Shown here: piece after piece, positions 54,347-64,000 of the stretch
Position numbering within the stretch: position 1 is the stretch's first letter
How the letters are laid out: each line of letters opens with the position of its first letter
NCBI GenBank assembly: GCA_026162565.1
Contig: JAOEIQ010000011.1
Coordinates: 1 to 64,000 of the forward strand
Source: Flavobacteriaceae bacterium NBU2973
GTDB taxonomy: Bacteria > Bacteroidota > Bacteroidia > Flavobacteriales > Flavobacteriaceae
Length of the DNA stretch: 64,000 nt
Reading direction: 5' to 3'
Made by a program: the position numbers and the translations under genes
Notes under the pieces: generated by a model
The model's input: the letters and a program-made list of their open reading frames with translations, nothing else
Told to the model about the DNA's origin: nothing
Database searches by the model: none

Positions 54347-57300
54347 TTAGAATGTTAAGTTTAAGCTAAATCCATATCTTTTAGCAGTAGGACCTGTTAA
54401 ATAATCAAAACCTTGACCATTACCAACACCTAAACTTGTAATTTCTGGATCAAAATTTAAACCTTCTGGGAAGTTAATCGCTTTAAACCATAAGTTCTGT
54501 CCTGAAAAAGTTATACTAGCTTTACCAAAAGGAGTTTTTTCTAATAATTTTGCTGGAAAATTGTAGGATAATGAAATTTCTCTTAAACGAATAGTGCTAG
54601 CATCATAAACTGCTTGCTCATCAATAAAGAATCCACTGTTAACAAATCCAACATCTGTTGCTGCAATTTGAGTTGTATTTGGCTCACCATTAGTAGTTAC
54701 ACCAGGTAATACATAAGTTTGGGATCTGTCAAAAGCTGTATCTGTTGTTAAACCTCTGGATAATAAAGCAGAAGCTGTAGTTGAAAAAATATCACCACCA
54801 TGAGTGTATTCTATCTGACCAGATAATGTAAAGTTTTTGTAAGAAAACTCATTAATTACCGTAGTTCTCCAATCTGCATTCGGATCACCAATTATAGATA
54901 AGTCATTATTAACAACGTAATTTCCGTCGGCTCCTACAACAAAGTCACCATTAGCATTACGTTGTATAGAAGATCCAACAATAACACCAAAGGCTTCACC
55001 GGATATTGCAGCATTACCTTGATTACCAAAACCTGCGATTACTGTTATACTTCCTGGAGCAGAACCATTGTCTTCTACTATATTCTCATTAATAGTATAT
55101 TGACCACTTACATCCCAACGGAAACCGTCATCATTACTTGGCTTTATTAATGTAGCATTAAATCCTAATTCTAAACCTTTGTTTGAAATTTCACCAATGT
55201 TATCTGAAGTTACTGTAGTACCAGTAGCTGGATCTAAAGGCTTAGTTTGAATAATTAAATCATTAGTACGCTTGTCATATACAGAAAGGTCTAAACCAAC
55301 TCTATTGTTAAATAAACGAGTTTCAATACCTAATTCTAATTCAGTTACTAATTCAGGTCTTAAATCTTCATTTCCTAATACATTAGATATAGATAATGTA
55401 TTAACAACACCTTCATCAAATGGATTGATAAATACATTTGCGCCAGTATTTAAGCCAATTACTGTAGGATAACCAGTAGGGAAACCAGCAGAAGAACCAT
55501 AACCAAAACGAAGTTTCAAGTAATTAAGTGTATTATTCCCTTTTAGGCTTTCAAAAGCTGAAGTTGGAATAAACGATACACTAGCAGATGGGTAGAATAA
55601 TGATCTAGTATCTGGTTGTAAGTTAGAAACCCAGTCGTTACGTGCAGCAGCAGTTAAATATAAGAAATCCTTATAACCTAACGTTGCACTAGCATAGGCA
55701 CCTACAATATTTTGTCTTGTAGTTCCCGAACCTGCAGTTTGCTCTTCAAAGTTACCATGAGTAAAGTTGTTGTAGATAAACTGTTGAGTACTAATTGTAG
55801 TGTCAAAATCAGCTGTCTCACGTCTTGGGTTAAAACCTATAGTTCCATTAAGATTAAAATCATCATTTAAATCTTTGTCAAAGTTTAAACTAAACGTATG
55901 ATCCCATACACTGTTGAAGAAATTTGTTGTTCTAAATTGACCACCAACAATTTGTACACCACCTCTGTTAGCTCTACGCTCTGAATGTTGAGAATAAGAG
56001 TCTAAACTTAAACGGTAAGAAGCGTTTAACCAGTCATTAATCTGATAAACTGCTTGTACATTACCAAAGAAACGGCGAACACTTTCAGTATCTTTAATGT
56101 TTTTTAAAGTCCATCTCGGATTTTGAATATCATTACCTGCACGATAGTAAACACTTTCATTAGTTAATGGATTTTCAAATGGTAATCCAAATAAATCAAC
56201 ACTTCTTGGTGTATATAAGATGTTTGCGAAAACTGATGCTCCAGCTGGATTACTACCAAAACCAACAGCAGTTGGAGGCGTATCTCTCTCTGTATTAGCA
56301 TAGTTAAAAGATGAACTAACAGTAAAATTATTTGATAATTTACTTGATCCACCAGCACTTAAGTTAAAACGCTTGTATACGTTACCATCGATGAATCCTT
56401 CATCAACCGTTCTACCAGCATTAACTGCATAAGTAGTGCTTCCATTAGAACCATTAACACCAACTGATGTTGTTACAACATTACCAGTATCGAAGAATTG
56501 CTCAACACTATCATATGGTCTATACTCGTAAGATTGTCCAGCAAATTCTGGGAAAGCTTCAGAAAAGTTTGTTTGTGTATAAGGATGAGGTACTAAAACA
56601 TAGCCATTATCAGAAATACCAAGGAAATTTCCTCCAAATTGAGATGGATTAGCTCCTTGAAATCTCGGACCCCAGTTAGAAAATGCTTGAGAATAGTTTT
56701 GGTAAAAACCATTTCCATATTCATCTTGGTAATCAGGTAAATTTGCTATCTCATTGAAAAAATTTGATTGGCTAAAGCTAATTTCAAACTTTTTGTTTGC
56801 ATCAGAAGAGCTACCAGATTTAGTGGTAACTAAAATCACACCATTTCTACCAGCTTGTCCATAAAGAGTTGTTGCACTTAAACCTTTAAGTACAGATATC
56901 TCTTGAATGTTGTTTGGATCTAAATCCAAAAATCTACTGGATGCTGCAGCACCACCTTGAACAAAACTTCTGTCAGTATTAGTGTCAGAGTTAAAAGGTA
57001 CTCCATCTACAACAAATAATGGTTGGTTACTACCATTAATAGAAGAGTAACCTCTAATAATAATGTTTGTACCAGATCCTGATAAACCTGATGTTTGAGT
57101 AATATTAACACCAGGAGCTTTACCTGTTAAAGCTCTAGCAACATCAGTCGAAGGTTTAGAAGCGATTTGATCTGAAGATATTGTTGCAACAGCATAACCA
57201 AGAGCTTTCTTCTCTTTCTTAATACCTTGTGCAGTAATAACTACCTCATCAAGAACGCCTGCATCTTCTTGCATAGTTACATTAATGCTGTTTGCAGAAC

Positions 57301-57556
57301 CAACTGTTCTTTCAACAGTTTTTTGCCCTACATAAGAATAAGTAAGTACATCACCTACACTGGCATTGATAGAGTAATTTCCATCAAAGTCAGATTGTGT
57401 ACCATTGCTTGTTCCTTTAACAATAATATTAACTCCAGGTAAAGGAAGTCCATCTTCATCGGACACCGTTCCTGAAATTGTTTTTTCTTGTGCAAATGAT
57501 ATATGCACAACAAACGCCAGTAATAGCGTTAAAATTCCACTAAACTTTGTTTTCAT
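54347..57556 (-). CDS. SusC/RagA family TonB-linked outer membrane transporter
   Basis: This 1069-aa protein has a signal peptide (LLLAFVVHISFAQ) and a carboxypeptidase-regulatory-like domain at about 25-105 (GTVSDEDGLPLPGVNIIVKG). The plug at about 110-225 includes GYSSINGSNQPLFVVDGVPF, and a 22-strand barrel is predicted to the end (KRYGFSLNLTF). It imports large ligands across the outer membrane using TonB energy, paired with the adjacent SusD. The lack of a visible TonB box or STN domain suggests direct, not transduced, regulation. Confidence 0.96.
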   Translation of the reverse strand: MKTKFSGILTLLLAFVVHISFAQEKTISGTVSDEDGLPLPGVNIIVKGTSNGTQSDFDGNYSINASVGDVLTYSYVGQKTVERTVGSANSINVTMQEDAGVLDEVVITAQGIKKEKKALGYAVATISSDQIASKPSTDVARALTGKAPGVNITQTSGLSGSGTNIIIRGYSSINGSNQPLFVVDGVPFNSDTNTDRSFVQGGAAASSRFLDLDPNNIQEISVLKGLSATTLYGQAGRNGVILVTTKSGSSSDANKKFEISFSQSNFFNEIANLPDYQDEYGNGFYQNYSQAFSNWGPRFQGANPSQFGGNFLGISDNGYVLVPHPYTQTNFSEAFPEFAGQSYEYRPYDSVEQFFDTGNVVTTSVGVNGSNGSTTYAVNAGRTVDEGFIDGNVYKRFNLSAGGSSKLSNNFTVSSSFNYANTERDTPPTAVGFGSNPAGASVFANILYTPRSVDLFGLPFENPLTNESVYYRAGNDIQNPRWTLKNIKDTESVRRFFGNVQAVYQINDWLNASYRLSLDSYSQHSERRANRGGVQIVGGQFRTTNFFNSVWDHTFSLNFDKDLNDDFNLNGTIGFNPRRETADFDTTISTQQFIYNNFTHGNFEEQTAGSGTTRQNIVGAYASATLGYKDFLYLTAAARNDWVSNLQPDTRSLFYPSASVSFIPTSAFESLKGNNTLNYLKLRFGYGSSAGFPTGYPTVIGLNTGANVFINPFDEGVVNTLSISNVLGNEDLRPELVTELELGIETRLFNNRVGLDLSVYDKRTNDLIIQTKPLDPATGTTVTSDNIGEISNKGLELGFNATLIKPSNDDGFRWDVSGQYTINENIVEDNGSAPGSITVIAGFGNQGNAAISGEAFGVIVGSSIQRNANGDFVVGADGNYVVNNDLSIIGDPNADWRTTVINEFSYKNFTLSGQIEYTHGGDIFSTTASALLSRGLTTDTAFDRSQTYVLPGVTTNGEPNTTQIAATDVGFVNSGFFIDEQAVYDASTIRLREISLSYNFPAKLLEKTPFGKASITFSGQNLWFKAINFPEGLNFDPEITSLGVGNGQGFDYLTGPTAKRYGFSLNLTF

Positions 57557-57584
57557 TTTATAATTTATTTGAATTAGTCTACGC

Positions 57585-57615
57585 CAAAAATCATAATAAA
57601 AAGTTAATTAAACAA
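57585..57615 (-). promoter_or_regulatory. Promoter of the SusCD operon with overlapping palindrome
   Basis: On the - strand TTG (57615-57613) is followed by a 20-nt spacer and GATTTTTG (57592-57585), one base off TAnnTTTG. A near-perfect 22-bp palindrome (57608-57629) overlaps the TTG. Confidence 0.5.
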
Positions 57616-57629
57616 TAATTATTGGTTAA
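57608..57629. promoter_or_regulatory. Near-perfect 22-bp palindrome upstream of susC
   Basis: TTAA-a-CAATAATTATTG-g-TTAA: the 12-bp core is perfect and the outer TTAA arms also match, with one mismatched pair between. It covers the -33 TTG of the susC promoter, so it is a candidate operator. Confidence 0.45.
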
Positions 57630-57675
57630 AATTTTAATTTTTTTTCAAATGAGACTAGAAATAACGGCTTTTGAA

Positions 57676-59367
57676 TTAAAAAAAAGCAACCAAACTTAAA
57701 TGTATTTTTGAGTCTGAAAATTTAAATTTTTGATTCTCTCTTTTCCCGTTTGCATAATTAAATTTCAATAAACCGGATTTTGTTAAGAGTCCAAAACCAA
57801 AACCAAAACCAAAAAGCTTTTCTTTAGTGTTGTCAAGTTTGTTTTCGAAATAAGCAGCATCAACTATCGAATGTAGGTACAGATTGTTGCTAAATTGATA
57901 TCTATATTCTGTGATTAGTGTAGAATGCAATGAGGCAAATATGCTATTCTCTTCGAAACCTCTAATTGAGTTTATACCTCCAAATCTTCTTAATTCATTT
58001 TCTAGATAGCTTTCAGAAATTAGACTAGAAGCAATCAGTTTTAAAAAAATACTATTACTCTTATTCAGATTGAATATTTTAAATGTATTGATATCTAGGC
58101 TATATTGATTTTCTTCTGTTAAATAGGTTTTTCTTTTACCCGTTCCACCCTCAAAAGTTAATTGAAAATTAACAGGAAATAAATAAGAGAAATCACTTCT
58201 TGAAATTACCTCATATTTAGTGTTATAAAATGTAGCAGTGTAGTCTTGAGTATTTAATAAAGTTGGGTTTTCTAACAAGTTACTAGATTGAACTGAATTT
58301 ATACCTATAAAAACTTTTTGTTTAGGATTAATTTGATAAAACAAGTTTGCTGTTTGATTGGTTATAGAAAAAGTTGAATCCTTTCTAAAAATATTTAACT
58401 CTAACTCTGTTCCTAAAGGCGAATTAAATAAATAAGGTAAAGTAAGATTTACTTCAAAAGTACGCTGGTCGTTTTCGTCACTCTTATATATAATGGATAA
58501 CGATTCTCCGTAATTTAAATTATTAGTGAGATTTAGATTTAAATAACCATCAAATTCTAGTTTGTTTGTTTCTTCATTGGTGCCAAATCCTAAAAAGCCA
58601 TCAAAATTATTGCTCTTTAATTTTTCTAGGTATAAATATAAAGTAGTGGAATCTTTTGTAAATAACACTTCAGGATCTTTTATTTGATTTACAAAAGGTA
58701 AGTTGTTTAATGCTTGAGTTTTTCTTTTAATCTTATCAATATTAAATGTATTACCTTTTTTAATCTTTAAAAAGTGTTTTAAGTACGATCTTGGAAATTT
58801 ATTATAACCATTGAGTACTATTTTATTAATAACTCTTTTATTGTTAACTGAATCGATTACTAATTCTGCTTTAATAAAATCGTTAACAATAGAAATTTTA
58901 TCTAGTTTTAATTTTGAAAAAGGAAAACCTTTGTTTGCAATTTCTGAATTTATGTAATCAAGAGAATTTTCAATCTCTTGAAAGTTTAAAACAAAATAGG
59001 TTTCATTGACTTGAGAAGAAACTTTTTCAATTATTTCATTAGATATAGTCTTATTATTATAGTATACGTGTATGTATTCATATTTTTTATGTAAGTTGAA
59101 GGTTGTAGTAAATATCGAATCAGTTACTTTTTCAATTTTTGAAAAGGAATTCTCAATATATCCTATTTTAAAAAGTCTTTTTTGAAGAGAGTCTACTTCA
59201 GTAGCTATAGATAAATAATTTGGAAATTTTTTTGTGTATCCAAGTGAGTCAATAATCTTTGTCTCCATTTCATTTCCGCCTTCAATTTTTAGAGTTAAAT
59301 TCTGGCTAAATGCATTAGAGATAAATAAAGTATATATAATAAGGTATAGTGTTCTTTTTGTTGACAC
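57676..59367 (-). CDS. POTRA-domain outer membrane barrel protein (BamA/TamA-like)
   Basis: This 563-aa protein seems to start at GTG 59367 and has a signal peptide ending near AFSQ. POTRA-like units follow, for example NKRVINKIVLNGYNKFPRSYLKHFLKIKKG at about 180-210. A C-terminal barrel of about 300 residues (GFLGFGTNEETNKLEFDGYLNLNL) contains the RGFEE motif of Omp85 proteins and ends in a Phe. It may insert or secrete outer-membrane or surface proteins. It is shorter than BamA and is an Omp85 paralogue. Confidence 0.85.
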   Translation of the reverse strand: MSTKRTLYLIIYTLFISNAFSQNLTLKIEGGNEMETKIIDSLGYTKKFPNYLSIATEVDSLQKRLFKIGYIENSFSKIEKVTDSIFTTTFNLHKKYEYIHVYYNNKTISNEIIEKVSSQVNETYFVLNFQEIENSLDYINSEIANKGFPFSKLKLDKISIVNDFIKAELVIDSVNNKRVINKIVLNGYNKFPRSYLKHFLKIKKGNTFNIDKIKRKTQALNNLPFVNQIKDPEVLFTKDSTTLYLYLEKLKSNNFDGFLGFGTNEETNKLEFDGYLNLNLTNNLNYGESLSIIYKSDENDQRTFEVNLTLPYLFNSPLGTELELNIFRKDSTFSITNQTANLFYQINPKQKVFIGINSVQSSNLLENPTLLNTQDYTATFYNTKYEVISRSDFSYLFPVNFQLTFEGGTGKRKTYLTEENQYSLDINTFKIFNLNKSNSIFLKLIASSLISESYLENELRRFGGINSIRGFEENSIFASLHSTLITEYRYQFSNNLYLHSIVDAAYFENKLDNTKEKLFGFGFGFGLLTKSGLLKFNYANGKRENQKFKFSDSKIHLSLVAFF

Positions 59368-59472
59368 AAATATTAATTACATTTTTTGATGTAAATCTAA
59401 CGGAAAATACCCATTTATAATACGTAAGTGTAATTCAATTTATAAATGCTTTTAAAATTAATTACTTACTGT

Positions 59473-59502
59473 TTGAATAATTAAATTTAATTTCTACCTT
59501 TG
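59473..59502 (+). promoter_or_regulatory. Promoter of the rpsL-rplD ribosomal operon
   Basis: TTG (59473-59475), a 19-nt spacer and TACCTTTG (59495-59502): an exact match to the Bacteroidota consensus. A short hairpin CCTCT-AACA-AGAGG (59507-59520) begins 5 nt later, inside the first bases of the transcript. Confidence 0.8.
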
Positions 59503-59546
59503 CAGCCCTCTAACAAGAGGATTTTAAAAATTATATATAAATATAT

Positions 59547-59921
59547 ATGCCAACAATTTCACAATTAGTAAGAAAAGGAAGAGCCAAAATAACCAAGAAG
59601 AGTAAATCGGCTGCTTTAGATTCTTGTCCGCAAAGACGTGGTGTATGTACTCGTGTTTATACAACAACACCAAAAAAACCTAACTCTGCTATGAGAAAGG
59701 TTGCTAGGGTTCGTTTAACAAACGGTAACGAGGTTAATGCATACATTGGTGGAGAAGGACATAATCTGCAAGAGCACTCGATAGTATTGGTTAGAGGTGG
59801 AAGGGTAAAAGATTTGCCAGGAGTTAGATATCATATTGTTCGTGGAGCTTTAGACACTGCAGGTGTAGAAGGTAGAACACAACGTAGATCTAAATATGGT
59901 GCAAAACGCCCAAAGAAGTAA
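59547..59921 (+). CDS. rpsL: 30S ribosomal protein S12
   Basis: This 124-aa protein reads [12 protein letters not shown], then [15 protein letters not shown] and the [14 protein letters not shown] loop. Lys43 and Lys88 region residues, the streptomycin-contact sites, look wild type (TTPKKPNS and GRVKDLPGV). It decodes at the A site with the 16S rRNA and starts the ribosomal operon. Its leader is about 40 nt. Confidence 0.99.
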   Translation: MPTISQLVRKGRAKITKKSKSAALDSCPQRRGVCTRVYTTTPKKPNSAMRKVARVRLTNGNEVNAYIGGEGHNLQEHSIVLVRGGRVKDLPGVRYHIVRGALDTAGVEGRTQRRSKYGAKRPKK

Positions 59922-59944
59922 TTAAAAAACTTTAAGAAGAAGAC

Positions 59945-60421
59945 ATGAGAAAAAGACAAGCGAAGAAAAGACCGCTTTTACCAGATCCACGTTTTAACGA
60001 TCAGTTAGTAACTCGTTTCGTTAATATGATGATGTGGGATGGAAAGAAATCGGTGGCGTTTAAAGTGTTTTACGATGCGATAGATATCGTAGAAGGTAAA
60101 AAAACAGATGACGAAAAAACTGCTTTAGAAACATGGAAAGATGCTTTATCTAACGTTATGCCTCACGTAGAAGTGCGTAGTCGTCGTGTTGGTGGTGCTA
60201 CATTTCAAATTCCAATGCAAATTCGTCCAGATAGAAAAATTTCAACAGCTATGAAATGGTTGATAGGCTATGCTCGCAAAAGGAATGAGAAGTCAATGGC
60301 ACAACGTTTAGCTGCAGAAATTTTAGCTGCTTCAAAAGAAGAAGGTGCTGCTGTGAAGAAAAGAGTAGATACTCACAAAATGGCAGAAGCAAACAAAGCA
60401 TTCTCTCACTTTAGATTTTAA
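59945..60421 (+). CDS. rpsG: 30S ribosomal protein S7
   Basis: This 158-aa S7 reads [19 protein letters not shown], then [17 protein letters not shown] and ends in AFSHFRF. It nucleates the 30S head. It begins 23 bp after rpsL and precedes fusA by 6 bp, the classic str operon order. Confidence 0.99.
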   Translation: MRKRQAKKRPLLPDPRFNDQLVTRFVNMMMWDGKKSVAFKVFYDAIDIVEGKKTDDEKTALETWKDALSNVMPHVEVRSRRVGGATFQIPMQIRPDRKISTAMKWLIGYARKRNEKSMAQRLAAEILAASKEEGAAVKKRVDTHKMAEANKAFSHFRF

Positions 60422-60427
60422 TAAGAA

Positions 60428-62554
60428 ATGGCAAGAGACTTAAAATATACAAGAAACATAGGAATTGCTGCTCATATTGATGCTGGTAAAACAACAACAA
60501 CAGAGCGTATTCTTTATTATACAGGTGTTTCTCACAAAATTGGTGAGGTTCACGATGGTGCTGCAACAATGGACTGGATGGAGCAAGAGCAAGAAAGAGG
60601 TATCACAATTACTTCTGCTGCTACTACATGTACATGGCAGTTTCCAATAGAGAATGGTCAACCTACACCAGATACTAATGGTTATCACTTTAATATTATA
60701 GATACTCCTGGTCACGTTGATTTTACGGTTGAAGTTAACCGTTCATTACGTGTTTTAGATGGTTTAGTATTCTTATTCAGTGCAGTTGATGGTGTAGAGC
60801 CACAGTCTGAAACTAACTGGAGATTAGCAGACAACTATAAAGTACCTAGAATTGGTTTTGTTAATAAAATGGACCGTCAAGGTTCTAATTTTATGGCTGT
60901 TTGTCAGCAAGTAAAAGATATGTTAAAGTCAAATGCTGTGCCAATTGTGCTTAACATTGGCGATGAGGCTGATTTTAAAGGTATCGTTGATTTAGTTAAA
61001 AACAGAGCTATAGTATGGCATGACGAAACTCAAGGAGCGACTTTTGATGTTATTGATATTCCAGAAGATATGAAAGAAGAAGCTCGTAAGTATCGTGCAC
61101 TCTTAATTGAAGAAGTTGCAACTTACGATGAGAACCTTTTAGAAAAATTCATGGAAGATGAAGATTCTATCACAGAAGAAGAAGTGCATGCTGCATTACG
61201 TGCTGCTGTTATGGATATGGCTATCATTCCTATGATCTGTGGTTCTGCGTTTAAAAATAAAGGTGTACAGTTTTTATTAGATGCTGTATGTCGTTATTTA
61301 CCTTCTCCAACAGATAGAGATAATATCATAGGGACAAATCCAAATACTGGTTCTGAAGAAGTTCGTAAACCAGATGTTAATGCGCCATTTTCTGCATTAG
61401 CATTTAAAATTGCTACAGATCCTTTTGTAGGGCGTTTAGCATTTTTTAGAGCGTATTCTGGTCGTTTGGATGCTGGTTCTTATATTTTAAATAACCGTTC
61501 AGGTAAAAAAGAACGTATTTCTCGTATTTATCAAATGCACTCTAATAAGCAAAATGCAATCGATTTTATCGAGGCAGGTGATATTGGAGCAGCTGTAGGA
61601 TTTAAAGATATCAAGACTGGTGATACTATGTCTGATGAAAAAAATCCAATCGTTTTAGAATCTATGGACTTCCCAGATCCAGTAATTGGTATCGCTGTGG
61701 AGCCTAAAACTAAAGCTGATGTTGATAAATTAGGTATGGCGTTAGCTAAATTATCTGAAGAGGATCCTACATTTACTGCTAGAACAGATGAAGCTTCTGG
61801 CCAAACTATTATTTCTGGAATGGGTGAGCTTCATTTAGATATTATTGTAGATCGTCTAAAACGTGAATTTAAGGTAGAAGTAAATCAAGGTCAGCCTCAA
61901 GTAGAGTACAAAGAAGCTATTACGCATCGTGCAGAACACAGAGAAGTTTACAAGAAACAATCTGGTGGACGTGGTAAATTTGCTGATATTGTATTTACAT
62001 TAGAGCCTGCCGAAGAAGGAAAAGTTGGATTAGAGTTTATTTCTGAAATTAAAGGTGGTAACGTTCCTAAAGAATTTGTTCCTTCAGTTGAAAAAGGATT
62101 CAAAATGGCAATGGTAAACGGACCTTTAGCAGGATACGAAGTAGATGCTATGAAGGTAACCTTAACAGATGGTTCTTATCACGATGTAGATTCTGATCAA
62201 TTATCGTTCGAGCTAGCTGCTAAATTAGGATTTAAAGCTGCGGCAAAAGCTGCAAAGGCTGTTATTATGGAGCCTATAATGAAGCTGGAAGTTATTACTC
62301 CAGAAGAAAATATGGGTGATATAGTTGGTGACTTAAATAGAAGAAGAGGTCAAGTTAGTGATATGGGAGATAGAGCTGGTGCAAAAACAGTTAAGGCTAC
62401 TGTACCATTGTCAGAGATGTTTGGTTATGTTACAACATTAAGAACATTATCTTCTGGTAGAGCAACTTCAACAATGGAGTTCTCTCACTATGCTGAAACA
62501 CCTCAAAATATATCAGAAGAAGTTATTAAGGCTGCTAAAGGCGTTGAATCGTAA
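60428..62554 (+). CDS. fusA: Elongation factor G
   Basis: This 708-aa GTPase has G1 [11 protein letters not shown]3 DTPGHVDFT and G4 NKMDR in domain I, then domains II-V through to [14 protein letters not shown]. It catalyses ribosomal translocation. The tuf gene that follows in many bacteria is absent here; rpsJ follows directly after 11 bp. Confidence 0.99.
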   Translation: MARDLKYTRNIGIAAHIDAGKTTTTERILYYTGVSHKIGEVHDGAATMDWMEQEQERGITITSAATTCTWQFPIENGQPTPDTNGYHFNIIDTPGHVDFTVEVNRSLRVLDGLVFLFSAVDGVEPQSETNWRLADNYKVPRIGFVNKMDRQGSNFMAVCQQVKDMLKSNAVPIVLNIGDEADFKGIVDLVKNRAIVWHDETQGATFDVIDIPEDMKEEARKYRALLIEEVATYDENLLEKFMEDEDSITEEEVHAALRAAVMDMAIIPMICGSAFKNKGVQFLLDAVCRYLPSPTDRDNIIGTNPNTGSEEVRKPDVNAPFSALAFKIATDPFVGRLAFFRAYSGRLDAGSYILNNRSGKKERISRIYQMHSNKQNAIDFIEAGDIGAAVGFKDIKTGDTMSDEKNPIVLESMDFPDPVIGIAVEPKTKADVDKLGMALAKLSEEDPTFTARTDEASGQTIISGMGELHLDIIVDRLKREFKVEVNQGQPQVEYKEAITHRAEHREVYKKQSGGRGKFADIVFTLEPAEEGKVGLEFISEIKGGNVPKEFVPSVEKGFKMAMVNGPLAGYEVDAMKVTLTDGSYHDVDSDQLSFELAAKLGFKAAAKAAKAVIMEPIMKLEVITPEENMGDIVGDLNRRRGQVSDMGDRAGAKTVKATVPLSEMFGYVTTLRTLSSGRATSTMEFSHYAETPQNISEEVIKAAKGVES

Positions 62555-62565
62555 ATCTTAAGAAA

Positions 62566-62871
62566 ATGAGTCAAAAAATCAGAATAAAATTAAAATCTTA
62601 CGATCACAATTTAGTAGATAAGTCTGCTGATAAGATTGTAAAAACAGTAAAAAGTACAGGTGCTGTTGTAACGGGACCAATTCCATTACCAACTCACAAG
62701 AAAATTTTTACTGTATTACGTTCACCTCACGTAAATAAGAAGTCGAGAGAACAATTTCAATTAAGCTCTTACAAGAGATTATTAGATATTTACTCATCGT
62801 CTTCTAAAACAATCGATGCGTTGATGAAGCTTGAATTACCTAGTGGAGTTGAAGTTGAGATTAAGGTGTAA
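62566..62871 (+). CDS. rpsJ: 30S ribosomal protein S10
   Basis: This 101-aa S10 reads [18 protein letters not shown], with [21 protein letters not shown] in the middle. It belongs to the 30S head and also acts as NusE in antitermination. A 122-bp gap with a strong hairpin separates it from rplC. Confidence 0.99.
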   Translation: MSQKIRIKLKSYDHNLVDKSADKIVKTVKSTGAVVTGPIPLPTHKKIFTVLRSPHVNKKSREQFQLSSYKRLLDIYSSSSKTIDALMKLELPSGVEVEIKV

Positions 62872-62924
62872 GTAAAAAACAACATGTCCTGAGCTGCGAG
62901 CGAGGGAAAAACGGTAAAAAATAC

Positions 62925-62960
62925 AATTCAAGGCTGAAACGTATTTTTCAGCCTTGAATT
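62925..62960 (+). terminator. Strong hairpin between rpsJ and rplC, possible attenuator
   Basis: A perfect 15-bp stem (62925-62939 AATTCAAGGCTGAAA with 62946-62960) has a 6-nt loop and is followed by TTAATAA. The U-tract is short, so termination would be partial. The position, inside a ribosomal operon before L3/L4, fits an autoregulatory attenuator or RNA processing site. Confidence 0.65.
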
Positions 62961-62993
62961 TTAATAAATAGTAATAATAAATAAATAATAATT

Positions 62994-63611
62994 ATGTCTG
63001 GGTTAATTGGAAAAAAAATCGGTATGACCAGCATTTTTGATGAAAATGGAAAGAATATTCCATGTACAGTAATCGAAGCTGGACCATGTATCGTTACCCA
63101 AGTCAGAACCGAAGAAGTTGATGGCTATAAAGCACTTCAACTAGGTTTCGATGACGCGACAGATAAAAGTGCTACAAAAGCTGATTTAGGTCACGCTAAA
63201 AAAGCTGGTACTTCTGTAAAGCGAAAAGTCGTTGAATTTCAAGGTTTTGAGGAGGAGTACAAATTAGGTGATGCTATCACTGTAGAGCATTTTGAAGAAG
63301 GAGAGTTTGTTGACATTACCGGAACTTCAAAAGGAAAAGGATTTCAAGGTGTTGTTAAAAGACACGGTTTTGGTGGTGTAGGTCAGGCTACTCACGGTCA
63401 ACACAACCGTTTAAGAGCGCCAGGATCTATTGGAGCTGCTTCATATCCTGCAAGAGTATTCAAAGGAATGAAAATGGCAGGAAGAATGGGTGGTGATAGA
63501 GTTAAAGTTGAAAATTTAAGAGTTTTAAAAGTGGTTCCTGAAAGGAATTTACTTGTTGTAAAAGGAGCTGTTCCCGGTCACAAAAACGCTTATGTAACAA
63601 TTGAGAAGTAA
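62994..63611 (+). CDS. rplC: 50S ribosomal protein L3
   Basis: This 205-aa L3 starts [20 protein letters not shown] and contains [19 protein letters not shown] and [23 protein letters not shown]. It is an early 50S assembly protein near the peptidyl transferase centre. Its TAA overlaps the rplD ATG by one base. Confidence 0.99.
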   Translation: MSGLIGKKIGMTSIFDENGKNIPCTVIEAGPCIVTQVRTEEVDGYKALQLGFDDATDKSATKADLGHAKKAGTSVKRKVVEFQGFEEEYKLGDAITVEHFEEGEFVDITGTSKGKGFQGVVKRHGFGGVGQATHGQHNRLRAPGSIGAASYPARVFKGMKMAGRMGGDRVKVENLRVLKVVPERNLLVVKGAVPGHKNAYVTIEK

Positions 63612-64000
63612 TGAAAGTAGCAGTTTTAGATATAAACGGAAAAGACACAGGTAGAAAGGTAGACCTTTCTAACGAAGTGTTTGCTATTGAGCCTAATAAT
63701 CATGCAGTATATTTAGATGTTAAACAGTATTTAGCTAATCAGAGGCAAGGTACCCATAAATCTAAAGAACGTGCTGAAATAGCAGGTAGTACACGTAAGA
63801 TCAAAAAGCAAAAAGGTACAGGTACAGCTAGAGCTGGAAGTATTAAGTCTGGAGTATTTAAAGGAGGAGGTCGTATGTTTGGACCAAGACCTAGAAATTA
63901 CAGTTTCAAGCTTAATAAAAACTTAAAGCGTTTAGCGCGTAAATCTGCCTTAAGTATGAAAGCTAATGAAAAATCTATTGTTGTGTTAGAAGATTTAAAT
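63611..64000 (+). CDS. rplD: 50S ribosomal protein L4, 5' part
   Basis: The window ends after 130 codons of L4: [20 protein letters not shown], with [29 protein letters not shown]. The N-terminal two-thirds include the exit-tunnel loop region. L4 often autoregulates S10 operons in other bacteria. The remainder lies outside the window. Confidence 0.97.
   Translation, partial: MKVAVLDINGKDTGRKVDLSNEVFAIEPNNHAVYLDVKQYLANQRQGTHKSKERAEIAGSTRKIKKQKGTGTARAGSIKSGVFKGGGRMFGPRPRNYSFKLNKNLKRLARKSALSMKANEKSIVVLEDLN

Noticed and set aside
62884-62892. Short ATG frame in the rpsJ-rplC gap
   Set aside because: It reads ATG TCC TGA, so it encodes nothing.
1-64000. tRNA, rRNA, CRISPR or insertion sequence
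   Set aside because: No cloverleaf, rRNA-like block, regularly spaced direct repeats or transposase-like protein was found on either strand; spacers without genes are all under 300 bp.

Overview
The window is chromosomal DNA of a member of the Bacteroidota, almost certainly the family Flavobacteriaceae. The evidence is its low GC content, a SusC/SusD pair, Bacteroidota promoters of the TTG-N19-TAnnTTTG type, very few Shine-Dalgarno sites, an HPRT-adenylate kinase fusion, and an rpsL-rpsG-fusA run that continues directly into rpsJ-rplC-rplD. I see no tRNA, rRNA, CRISPR array, prophage or intact insertion sequence. Most of the window is housekeeping and envelope genes, densely packed, with many convergent pairs that touch or overlap.

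Layout. Positions 1-4.2 kb hold a partial gene, an NlpC/P60 lipoprotein, a solitary DNA cytosine-5 methyltransferase on the opposite strand, then lpxB, a small membrane protein and surE. Positions 4.3-10.6 kb hold a Prc-type tail-specific protease, a DppC-like permease, two glycosyltransferases and a FabH-like ketosynthase. Positions 10.8-19.8 kb hold gcvP, a UbiA-like membrane protein, an ECF sigma factor with a zinc-finger anti-sigma candidate, an M3 peptidase and purEK. Positions 19.9-28.2 kb hold the hpt-adk fusion, obg, a K+ channel, small membrane proteins and lipoproteins, and a three-gene unit consisting of a DoxX-like membrane protein plus a LytS/LytTR two-component pair.

Positions 28.2-35.1 kb hold a hypothetical gene and a giant alpha-2-macroglobulin. 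That protein carries an embedded SusC-type regulatory and plug-like segment, and two short dispersed DNA repeats are translated in frame inside it. Positions 35.3-41.4 kb hold a TPR protein and a TetR-ABC-HlyD-TolC export operon with a palindromic operator candidate over its promoter; the ABC ATPase has lost several canonical motifs. Positions 41.5-50.7 kb hold mpl, a PaiB-like protein, a DUF1569-like protein, radC, a deacetylase-like protein, a HAD phosphatase, rarA, a rhomboid protease and rlmB. Positions 50.7-59.4 kb hold a SusCD operon with two companion lipoproteins and a POTRA/barrel protein. Positions 59.5-64 kb hold the str/S10 operon, with a strong hairpin between rpsJ and rplC.

The features most worth follow-up are the motif-degenerate ABC exporter with its TetR operator, the repeat-derived peptides and embedded SusC-like segment in the macroglobulin, the hairpin inside the ribosomal operon, the orphan methyltransferase, and two protein families whose expected catalytic motifs look eroded. 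I found no clearly new multi-gene defence or biosynthetic system. Product names come from motif reading without database searches.
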